Source: an uncultured Acidobacteriota bacterium (GTDB lineage: Bacteria; Acidobacteriota; Terriglobia; Terriglobales; Acidobacteriaceae). Taken from it: a DNA stretch of 64,000 nucleotides. Below are positions 57,228-64,000 of this stretch, piece by piece (position 1 is the stretch's first letter; each line of letters begins with the position of its first letter). The stretch is taken from positions 806,001 through 870,000 of the forward strand of contig CAILAC010000010.1 in assembly GCA_903832055.1 (NCBI GenBank), read 5' to 3'. The position numbers and the translations under genes are program-made. The notes beneath the pieces are model-generated. The model did not search any database. It saw nothing but the letters and a program-made list of their open reading frames with translations, and was not told where the DNA came from.

Positions 57228-59126
57228 GTGTTGACTCGTGTAAAAGAAGCCTTCTCCGCCCAGGTTTGCACTGCTGTCGTTGCAGCGGTGTCGATATTGC
57301 CTGCCCTGATGTATTGCCCCACAACTCTGGCTGCGCAGGAAGCAGCTGCAGTTGCAGGGATGGCAGGACCGCCGCCCTCCAGCGTGGGTGCATTTCCTCT
57401 GGCCGAGGTAAAGCGGGGGATGAAGGGGACGGCGTGGACGGTCTTTGAGGGTACCGTGCCGGAGCCGATGGAGGTCGAAATCCTCGGGGTGCTGCGAGGC
57501 GCACGCGGACCGGGGCGAGATCTGATCCTGGCTCGTCTCCACGGAACCAAGCCGGAGTATACAGGCGTGGTGGCTGGGATGAGCGGCAGCCCGGTGTATC
57601 TGCAAGGGAAGCTGCTGGGAGCGCTTTCGTATCGAATCGGGCAGTTCAGCAAAGAGCCGATCGCCGGAATTACGCCGATTGAGCAGATGCTTGAGGTAAG
57701 GGATCTGCCAACGCTAGGCGGGTCAGTGATGACGGCGGGATCGATGCCGGATCGAGATTCAAAATCTGCGGCTTCCCTTCCCTCTGCAGGCGAAGCAGGC
57801 ATGACTTTTTCAGCAATGGAAACACCGCTGCTGATGAGCGGCTTTGCTCCCGAGGCGATCAAGGTCTGGCAGGAGCGCGTGGCGGGAACCGGACTGGAGA
57901 TGGTTTCAGCTGGCGGGGCAATGGCGGGCATGGGTAGCTCGTCTGCGGCAGAGGGCCCCGAGTCGGGGCCCGTGATTCCCATGATGCCCGGTTCAGCCGT
58001 GAGCCTGCAGATGGTGCGCGGTGACCTTGAGATTGCGGCGACGTGCACGGTGACCTATGTTGACCCGAAGCAGTTGCTGGCATGCGGTCATCCGGTCTTG
58101 CAGGCGGGCACGGTTTCGCTGCCAATGACCTCGACGGAGGTGGTTGCGACCCTGGCCTCACCCTTGAATGCTTTCAAGATCGTCAATACAGGGCGGACAA
58201 TTGGCGCGTTTACAGAGGACCGGGATGCGGCGATTCGCGGGGAACTGGGCGCGAAGGCTCGGATGATTCCCGTTTCGCTCGAAGTGGTAGGTGGAGGAAA
58301 GCCATTTTCACGGAAGATTGAGGTGCTGGATCTGCCCTCGCTGACCTCGTCGGCGCTACTGGTGTCGGTGTACCAGACGCTGCTTGAGACCAACCAGAGC
58401 ACCGCGAAGACAAGTTACCACGTAACCGGAGAGATCGCCGTGCATGGGCAGGGGCCCGTTCCGATTGACGCCTGGGGAACTCCGGGGGACTCGATGGCGG
58501 CACAACTGGCAGCCGCGCTGGCCGTCGGCGACAGCTTTAACCGGCTGTACGCGAGTGCGACCCGGTCTGAGCCGATGGAGAGCGTGCGGCTCCGGGTGGA
58601 TGTGATTTCAGAAGACCGGCGCACCGAGTTGGAAGGCGTGCGGCTGGTTTCCTCCAGCATTGTGCATGCCGGGGAGCGGGTTGTGGTCGAGGCAACGCTG
58701 CATCCGTGGAAGCAGGCGGTGCGGAATGTGCGGTTGGGATTTGATTTGCCGGCGCGGCTCCAGCCGGGGAATGTGCGGCTGCTGGTTGGCAGCGCCACTT
58801 CGCTGGACCGGACGCTGGAGGGGGCAAGGCCGGCGGGGCGCCCCGTGAATCTGGCGGCAGCGTCCTCGCGGCTGCGCGGCCTGCATGCGGCAGACAAGGT
58901 CTATGTAAGCCTGCTGCTGCCCGAGTCACAGGCATCGCTTGAGGGGAGCACGCTCGACAGCTTGCCGCTCACCATGGCAAATACGATGGAATCGCAGCGC
59001 AGCGGAGCCGAAGTCGGACTGCACGGGGAGTCGCTGGTGGTGGCCGCGGAAGCCGATGCCGGTGGAGTTTTAAGCGGCCAACAGCTACTTACCCTGCGCG
59101 TTGAAGCCGGGGGCGGGTTACACTAG
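57228..59126 (+). CDS. S55 (SpoIVB-like) serine peptidase domain protein, exported
   Basis: The 632-aa product probably starts at the GTG at 57228; TTG at 57231 or an upstream start (open to 57096) is possible, and no good ribosome-binding site decides. A hydrophobic segment ending PTTLAAQ is the signal or anchor. The S55 domain follows: FPLAEVKRGMKGTAWTVFEGTVPEPMEVEILGVLRG, ARLHG, then GVVAGMSGSPVYLQGKLLGALSYRIG with the nucleophile Ser in GMSGSP, and AGITPIEQML. The C-terminal 300 residues are beta-rich and unassigned. SpoIVB cleaves SpoIVFA in Bacillus spores; in a non-sporulating acidobacterium the role must differ. Confidence 0.87.
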   Translation: MLTRVKEAFSAQVCTAVVAAVSILPALMYCPTTLAAQEAAAVAGMAGPPPSSVGAFPLAEVKRGMKGTAWTVFEGTVPEPMEVEILGVLRGARGPGRDLILARLHGTKPEYTGVVAGMSGSPVYLQGKLLGALSYRIGQFSKEPIAGITPIEQMLEVRDLPTLGGSVMTAGSMPDRDSKSAASLPSAGEAGMTFSAMETPLLMSGFAPEAIKVWQERVAGTGLEMVSAGGAMAGMGSSSAAEGPESGPVIPMMPGSAVSLQMVRGDLEIAATCTVTYVDPKQLLACGHPVLQAGTVSLPMTSTEVVATLASPLNAFKIVNTGRTIGAFTEDRDAAIRGELGAKARMIPVSLEVVGGGKPFSRKIEVLDLPSLTSSALLVSVYQTLLETNQSTAKTSYHVTGEIAVHGQGPVPIDAWGTPGDSMAAQLAAALAVGDSFNRLYASATRSEPMESVRLRVDVISEDRRTELEGVRLVSSSIVHAGERVVVEATLHPWKQAVRNVRLGFDLPARLQPGNVRLLVGSATSLDRTLEGARPAGRPVNLAAASSRLRGLHAADKVYVSLLLPESQASLEGSTLDSLPLTMANTMESQRSGAEVGLHGESLVVAAEADAGGVLSGQQLLTLRVEAGGGLH

Positions 59127-59258
59127 GCTCACGTTCATGGTCATGTGCGGGGAGTCGGGGCCACTTTAGATTGAAGTTTGAGTGGTTGACTACCCCAGGC
59201 AACGCTGGCCGACATTACCAACGACCTAGATTGATTCGGCGAGGAATTCAAGGCATAT

Positions 59259-60266
59259 ATGACTCTTATTAAGGGACTTGCAGCTCATGCGGCGGGCGCG
59301 GAACTCCTGCCTTTTCGCTATGAACCGGGGGAATTGCGCGGACAGGAAGTGGAGATTCGCATCTCGCACTGCGGCGTATGCCACAGTGATCTGCACCTGA
59401 TTTCAAATGACTGGGGCATCAGTCAGTATCCGTTTATCCCGGGTCACGAAATTATTGGCAAGGTCACGGCGGTGGGCGCGGATGTAAAGGGGCTCGAGAT
59501 TGGTCAGCGCGTGGGTGTGGGCTGGCAGTCAAACTCCTGCGGTCTGTGCGAGTGGTGCACCCAGGGGCTCGAGAATCTTTGCCCAACCGCCGAGGCAACG
59601 TGCGTTCGCCGTCATGGCGGCTACGCGGATGCTGTGCGGGTGAATTCGCGGTTTGCAATTCCAATTCCGGATGCCCTTTCGAGCGAGGGGGCGGCTCCGC
59701 TGCTGTGCGGCGGCATTACGGTGTACAACCCGCTGCGGTCGCATGGGGTAAACCCTTCTTCGCGCGTGGGAATTGTGGGTATCGGCGGCCTGGGGCACAT
59801 GGCGCTGCAGTTTGCGCGGGTGTTTGGGGCAGATGTAACAGCATTTTCGACTTCGGAAGCAAAGGAAAAAGAGGCCCGCGCACTGGGTGCGCACCACTTT
59901 GTCAATACCCGCGAGGCGCGGCAGATGCGCGAAGTGGCAGGTAAGTTTGACTTCATTCTGACGACGATCAATGCAGATCAGGACTGGATGTCGTACATTC
60001 AGGCGCTGCGGCCAACGGGAACGCTCTGCTTTGTAGGCGTGCCGCCATCGCCGATTTCAGTGCATGCGTTTCCGCTGATTTCGGGTGTACGAACGATTAC
60101 CGGCAGCCCGATCGGCAGCCCGCACCGGCTGCGGGAGATGATCGACGTGGCGGCGCGGCACGGGGTCAAGGCGCAGACTGAGAGCTTCCCGATGGCCAAG
60201 GTGAATGAGGCAATCGACAAGGTGAAGAAAAACAAAGTGCGCTACCGGGCGGTGCTGGCAAATTAA
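59259..60266 (+). CDS. zinc-dependent alcohol dehydrogenase (CAD/YahK type)
   Basis: The 335-residue cytosolic enzyme of the cinnamyl-alcohol/YahK group reduces aldehydes with NADPH. Catalytic zinc ligands are C41 (GVCHSDLH) and H63 (PGHEIIG). The structural zinc is bound by C94, C97, C100 and C108. The cofactor motif is GIVGIGGLGHMALQFA, and the C-terminal signature TGSPIGSPHRLREMIDVAARHGV is present. Length fits the family. It is probably a detoxifying aldehyde reductase. No operon partners: the S55 gene ends 132 bases upstream. Confidence 0.94.
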   Translation: MTLIKGLAAHAAGAELLPFRYEPGELRGQEVEIRISHCGVCHSDLHLISNDWGISQYPFIPGHEIIGKVTAVGADVKGLEIGQRVGVGWQSNSCGLCEWCTQGLENLCPTAEATCVRRHGGYADAVRVNSRFAIPIPDALSSEGAAPLLCGGITVYNPLRSHGVNPSSRVGIVGIGGLGHMALQFARVFGADVTAFSTSEAKEKEARALGAHHFVNTREARQMREVAGKFDFILTTINADQDWMSYIQALRPTGTLCFVGVPPSPISVHAFPLISGVRTITGSPIGSPHRLREMIDVAARHGVKAQTESFPMAKVNEAIDKVKKNKVRYRAVLAN

Positions 60267-60289
60267 GGGGTACGCATTTGAAATGCGGG

Positions 60290-60577
60290 TCAGGCAGCCT
60301 GTCTTGGTGTGATGTTCCTGAGGGTGCTTTCGGCGCGGGCGAGGCGCAGGTCGTAGTCGATTTACAGGTTCATCCAACATTGGGAGGGGAGGCTGCAGTA
60401 GATGCCCAGGCGCAATGCTGTATCAGCGCTGATGGCACGCTTGCCACGCACGATGTCGTTGATGCGCGGCACGGGGACCTGGATGTCTTTGGCGAGGCGG
60501 TAGGCGGAGAGGGAGAGCGGTACCATGAACTCTTCCTTGAGTATCTCGCCGGGATGAATTGCGAATGGTTTCGGCAT
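60290..60577 (-). pseudogene. HigA-type antitoxin broken by an in-frame stop
   Basis: Read from the ATG at 60577 (AGAGG before it) the frame gives MPKPFAIHPGEILKEEFMVP...INDIVRGKRAISADTALRLGIY...CWMNL, then TAA at 60362-60364. Translation in the same frame continues IDYDLRLARAESTLRNITPRQAA to a TGA at 60290. HigA/VapI antitoxins normally read WLNLQ-x-x-YDLRLA here, so the TAA stands exactly where a Gln codon (CAA) is expected: one C-to-T change. The HTH part is intact, so a truncated 71-aa repressor might still be made. No HigB toxin gene lies beside it. Confidence 0.88.
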
Positions 60578-60636
60578 ATTGTTTCCTCTCTCAGTGGTAA
60601 TACCAGTTTTCAACAAATCAGATATGTGCGAGTAAA

Positions 60637-60686
60637 GTGTGAGTGCGAGTGTGAAAAGCGGATGCTTCACTTCGTTCATTGTGACA
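60637..60686. repeat. GTGTGA motif and family C repeat (inverted)
   Basis: GTGTGAGTGCGAGTGTGA (60637-60654) is followed at once by GCGGATGCTTCACTTCGTTC and onward (60658-60686), an inverted, diverged family C element. The GTGTGA-plus-C arrangement repeats that at 51126-51170. Confidence 0.6.
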
Positions 60687-60815
60687 AGGCAGATGAGTCT
60701 GAGATGAGGATGACCGCTGTCGGGATTGCTTTGATTCCCAACCTGGTCGCGATGAAAATGCGGCAACGATGGTCTAGCCATCTTGACGGGCGACTCTAGT
60801 AAACTCAGCGACAGA

Positions 60816-63194
60816 ATGAAACTGCTGCTGATTCCCCGAATCTCTCTCCTCCGCCGTTCTCTTTCCTGCACATTTCTGCTGACGCTCGCTGTGCTTCTCG
60901 CGCTGGCCGGGGGCATTTCTGCGTTTGCGCAGGGCACTAAGATCTGGACGCAGTCGCGCTTTGAAGAGTTTGAGCGGGGAACGCCGCAGGGGATTGAGAT
61001 CTCCAGCGACGGCAAGCTGCGGACCGGGCCGACGGCAGCGGAAGTCGCGACGACTCCCTCGAGCTTTGTATGGTCAGTGGCGGCAGGCAAGGATGGCGCG
61101 GCTTATCTCGCCACCGGCTCGCCGGCGACGGTGCTGCGGGTTGGCGGGGACGGAAAGCTGACCACGTTGTTTGACGCAAAAAGCTCCGGGGCACTGGCAG
61201 TGCAGGTCGTGCGGCTGGGGCCGGATGGGGCGCTGTACGCGGCGACCATTCCGGATGGGCGCGTCTACCGCATCAAGACGAACGCTGCGACCGCAGCGGA
61301 TGAGACGACGGCTGAAATGGTTTTTGACCTCGGAAAAACAGGCCCCGCGGCATCGGATATTGGAAAATCTGACGACAGGAAGACTGAGGGTAAATCAGTC
61401 GAAGGCCGGGCTCGCTACATCTGGGATATGACCTTTGACGCGTCCGGGCGGCTGTATGTGGCGACGGGCGGGCCGGGAATGATCTATCGCGTGGACGTGC
61501 GCAAGGCTGGAGCCGCGGCTGATCTCTTCTTCAAAACGGACGAGCAGCATATCCGGGTCATGGCCTGGGATGGCAAGGGCAACCTGATTGCAGGGTCAGA
61601 CGGGTCGGGGCTGGTGTACCGGATCTCGCCCGAGGGCAAGGGGTATGTGCTTTGGAGCGCGCCCCGGCGTGAGATTCCGGCGCTGGCAGTGGGTGCAGAT
61701 GGAACAATTTACGCGGCCGACGTGGGCGACAAGAGCCGGAATCCGCTGCCGCAGTTGCCAATACAGGCGGGCGCCGGGGGCATCACGATCACGTTTGTCA
61801 ATCCAGGGTCGGTGCAGGCGGCGAACGCGAGCACGACGCTGCCTGAGGGCTCCGAGGTCTACGCGCTGCGGGCCAATGAAGCTCCGCGCAGGGTCTGGAG
61901 CGGGAAAGACGAGATCATCTATCAGCTTGCGGCCGGAACCGGCGCGAATGGGTCGGACACCTTGACGGCGCTCACGGGGAATCGGGGCCGGGTGTTCACG
62001 ATTCATGCGGACGGGACTGCCGGCGATATTGCCCATGTGGAAGCCCAGCAGGCGGTCACGATGGCGGCCGTACCCGGCGGCTGGCTGGTCGGCACTGCGA
62101 ATACGGGCAAGCTGTACCGGATTGCGGCGGGCGGCGGGAAGGACGCGCACTCCTACGCGAGCGATGTGCTGGATGCGGGCGCAATGGCGCGGTGGGGCCG
62201 CATAGAAGTGGAGCCGGGTTCAAAGGGATATGAACTTTGGACGCGGTCAGGGAATGTGGAGCAGCCGACACGCTCGGCGAAGAACGTGGGCGGGGATTGG
62301 GGCTGGAGTGATTGGCAGCCGGTTGCCGACGGCAAGGTCGCTTCGCCGACCGGACGGTATTTGCAGTGGAAGGTCGTGCTGGGCGATGGTGGTCTGGTCG
62401 CCGGCGTAGGGGTGAATTACCTGCCGGTAAATTCCGCCCCGGTGGTTGACGACGTCGTGGTCGTGCCGGGCGCGCGGGTAGCGGCGCAACCCGTGGCAAC
62501 CGGGCAGGCGCAGACGGTGACAATTGCTTTCCCAGGCGCATCGCAGGGAAATGTCAATTTCGACGGAAATGCAGCGGGCGCGACAGGGCCGATTCAAGCG
62601 CAGAAAGACCGGACTGCGGTGACGGTGCGCTGGGCGGCACATGACGACAACGGCGACGACCTGCTTTATGACCTGTATCTGCGCGGCGATGGGGAACACG
62701 CCTGGCGGCTGCTCAAAAAGGGCCTGACCGAGAAGGTGTACAGCTTTGACGGGGCTTCGCTGCCGGATGGCGGCTACACGGTGCGGGTGGTGGCAACCGA
62801 TGCTCCTTCGCATGCGCCGGGCGCCGCGCTGGCGGGGGAGCTGGTGAGCGACCGGTTTGATCTGGACACCACGGCACCCGTGATTGGGGGGCTCAAGGCA
62901 TCCTTTGTAAGCGGTAGAAAGCTTGCAGTGAGCTTTGAGGCGAAGGATGCGGCCTCAGCAATTGCGCATGCGGAGTATGCGGTCGATGCGGGGCCCTGGG
63001 TCTACGTGGAACCGGTGGGAGGGCTCTCAGACGCGCGCGAAGAGCGCTACGAAGTGGCGGTTCCCTTGCCTGCTTTGACCGACGGGGCGGCGGAACCCGA
63101 GCATCTGGTAACGGTGAGAGTGTATGACCGGCATGAGAATATGGCGGTCGCCAAAGTAGTGGTGCCTGAAGGCAGCGAGCAGCCAAAAAACTGA
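60816..63194 (+). CDS. large exported protein with beta-propeller-like region
   Basis: The 792-aa product starts MKLLLIPRISLLRRSLSCTFLLTLAVLLALAGG at 60816; the signal peptide ends ISAFAQ. The N-terminal 450 residues show propeller-like blades (FVWSVAAGKDGAAYLATGSPATVLRV, VQVVRLGPDGALYAATIPDGRVYRI, WDMTFDASGRLYVATGGPGMIYRV, RVMAWDGKGNLIAGSDGSGLVYRI). A galactose-binding-like and a fibronectin/Ig-like beta region follow (AVTVRWAAHDDNGDDLLYDLYLRGDG; YSFDGASLPDGGYTVRVVATD). It is probably a periplasmic or surface structural/binding protein; function unknown. The ATG of the LolC/E-like gene follows one base after its stop, suggesting co-transcription. Confidence 0.8.
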   Translation: MKLLLIPRISLLRRSLSCTFLLTLAVLLALAGGISAFAQGTKIWTQSRFEEFERGTPQGIEISSDGKLRTGPTAAEVATTPSSFVWSVAAGKDGAAYLATGSPATVLRVGGDGKLTTLFDAKSSGALAVQVVRLGPDGALYAATIPDGRVYRIKTNAATAADETTAEMVFDLGKTGPAASDIGKSDDRKTEGKSVEGRARYIWDMTFDASGRLYVATGGPGMIYRVDVRKAGAAADLFFKTDEQHIRVMAWDGKGNLIAGSDGSGLVYRISPEGKGYVLWSAPRREIPALAVGADGTIYAADVGDKSRNPLPQLPIQAGAGGITITFVNPGSVQAANASTTLPEGSEVYALRANEAPRRVWSGKDEIIYQLAAGTGANGSDTLTALTGNRGRVFTIHADGTAGDIAHVEAQQAVTMAAVPGGWLVGTANTGKLYRIAAGGGKDAHSYASDVLDAGAMARWGRIEVEPGSKGYELWTRSGNVEQPTRSAKNVGGDWGWSDWQPVADGKVASPTGRYLQWKVVLGDGGLVAGVGVNYLPVNSAPVVDDVVVVPGARVAAQPVATGQAQTVTIAFPGASQGNVNFDGNAAGATGPIQAQKDRTAVTVRWAAHDDNGDDLLYDLYLRGDGEHAWRLLKKGLTEKVYSFDGASLPDGGYTVRVVATDAPSHAPGAALAGELVSDRFDLDTTAPVIGGLKASFVSGRKLAVSFEAKDAASAIAHAEYAVDAGPWVYVEPVGGLSDAREERYEVAVPLPALTDGAAEPEHLVTVRVYDRHENMAVAKVVVPEGSEQPKN

Positions 63195-63195
63195 T

Positions 63196-64000
63196 ATGCG
63201 CTTTGAGCTTTACATTGCGATGCGGTACCTGCGGGCGAAACGGCGTCAGGCTGTCGTTGGACTTGTGACGCTCATTTCTGTGACTGGGGTGGCTGCGGGC
63301 GTGGCTGCGCTGGTGGTGGCGCTGGCGATTACCAATGGCATGCGCCGGGATTTGCAGGACCGCCTGCTGGGCTCGACAGCCCATGTGGAACTGATGCGCG
63401 TCGAGAGCGACGGCATGCGCGATTGGCGCCCTTTGCTGGCGCGCCTCGGTGCGTTGCCCCATGTGACGGCAGCGGCCCCCGGAATGTATGGTCAGGTGCT
63501 GGTTTCGCGGGGGCCGAGAGCGGGTTTTGCGCTGATTAAAGGGGTGATTCCAGCACGCGAGCGGACGGTCAGCGACCTGCTCGGGATGGTAACTTCAGGG
63601 TCGGCCGCCGATCTGGAACCGGTAGTTGGACAGGCGAGCGCCGCAGATTTAGCACTTCCGCCGCTGGTCCTTGGCAAGGACCTGGCGGAGACGATCGGGG
63701 CGACGGTCGGGGATTCTGTGCTGGTGACCTCTCCGCAGGGAGAATTGACGCCGCTCGGGCTGACACCGCAATACCGGCGCTTTCGCGTCGCGGGCATCTT
63801 TCACTCGGGGTTTTACCAGTACGACGCGGCCATGGCCTTTTTGCGCCTCTCTGACGCGCAGCGGCTTTTCAGCGAGCCAGACCTGATTTCGGTGATCAGC
63901 TTCAAGGTGGATGACCTGTACCAGGCGGCGGCGGTGGGCAAGCAGATTGAGGCGGCGGCGGGCAAGGGCTTTCAGACGACAAACTGGATGGAAGCGAACC
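63196..64000 (+). CDS. LolC/LolE-like lipoprotein-releasing ABC permease (partial, cut by window end)
   Basis: The frame starts RFELYIAMRYLRAKRRQAVVGLVTLISVTGVAAGVAALVVALAITNGMRRDLQDRLLGSTAHVEL, the characteristic N-terminus of LolC/LolE. The first membrane helix is at about 22-47. The periplasmic MacB-like core follows (LPPLVLGKDLAETIGATVGDSVLVTSPQG and RFRVAGIFHSGFYQYDAAMAFLRLSDAQRLF). No stop is reached before 64000, so 268 residues of about 410 are visible. The protein extracts lipoproteins from the inner membrane for the outer membrane; a lolD ATPase gene would be expected next. The start is one base after the previous stop. Confidence 0.93.
   Translation, partial: MRFELYIAMRYLRAKRRQAVVGLVTLISVTGVAAGVAALVVALAITNGMRRDLQDRLLGSTAHVELMRVESDGMRDWRPLLARLGALPHVTAAAPGMYGQVLVSRGPRAGFALIKGVIPARERTVSDLLGMVTSGSAADLEPVVGQASAADLALPPLVLGKDLAETIGATVGDSVLVTSPQGELTPLGLTPQYRRFRVAGIFHSGFYQYDAAMAFLRLSDAQRLFSEPDLISVISFKVDDLYQAAAVGKQIEAAAGKGFQTTNWMEAN

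Overview
This is a GC-rich bacterial chromosome segment. It most resembles the Acidobacteriota, class Terriglobia (Granulicella, Terriglobus and Edaphobacter-like soil bacteria). The pointers are a TonB-dependent receptor with an N-terminal carboxypeptidase-regulatory-like domain, a VWFA-related protein of the acidobacterial type, a mqnA (futalosine menaquinone) gene, many secreted beta-propeller proteins and scattered REP-like palindromes. It is a Gram-negative-type cell: TonB receptor, LolC/E permease, TAT-type sugar oxidoreductase. The taxonomic call is inference; no rRNA or tRNA is present. One structural RNA is: the small SRP RNA at about 15.22-15.32 kb on the minus strand.

Layout. 0-15 kb: a soluble cNMP-binding sensor kinase, an M16 metalloprotease, small conserved proteins, an esterase-like hydrolase, topA, dprA, mqnA, a secreted neprosin-like protein, fabH and the SRP RNA. 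15-31 kb: a secreted protein and its shrunken tandem copy, the TonB receptor, rimO, a fibre-like exported protein, a TAT-exported Gfo/Idh oxidoreductase next to a DUF6807 (PmoA-like) protein, yacG/pgpA, an NHL-propeller protein and cinA. 31-33.4 kb is accessory-looking: a small protein paired with a DUF2335 membrane protein, repeats, an orphan HTH antitoxin-like gene and a DUF4440 protein. 33.4-46 kb: a DUF885 peptidase, a YdeI-like protein, the phospholipid pair plsY-gpsA, ftsY, ribD, an M50 protease, a YncE-like propeller, an EamA transporter, ribE and a CapA-like protein. 46-54.6 kb: a Phd/VapC-type toxin-antitoxin pair, then a type IV pilus / type II secretion operon (pilC, GspE/PilB ATPase, PilM, PilN, PilO, a PilP-like protein and a pseudopilin) interrupted by a four-helix-bundle (S23/IVP) gene. 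54.6-64 kb: an IscA/ErpA protein, a VWFA protein, an S55 (SpoIVB-like) peptidase, a zinc alcohol dehydrogenase, a HigA antitoxin broken by an in-frame stop, a large secreted protein and the start of a LolC/E permease cut by the window edge.

Points of most interest. (1) Strand composition flips near 34.0 kb, inside the intact DUF885 gene: the plus strand is C-rich to the left and G-rich to the right, and synonymous codon choice flips with it. (2) The S23/IVP gene in the pilus operon is bracketed by 27-nt inverted GTGTGA-type repeats, like a small mobile cassette. (3) The DUF2335 two-gene cassette is a candidate uncharacterised accessory system. (4) The HigA pseudogene and the shrunken tandem paralogue show gene decay in progress. 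(5) A bacterial neprosin-like glutamic peptidase candidate lies behind a 22-nt inverted repeat. At least four REP-like repeat families occur in the gaps.
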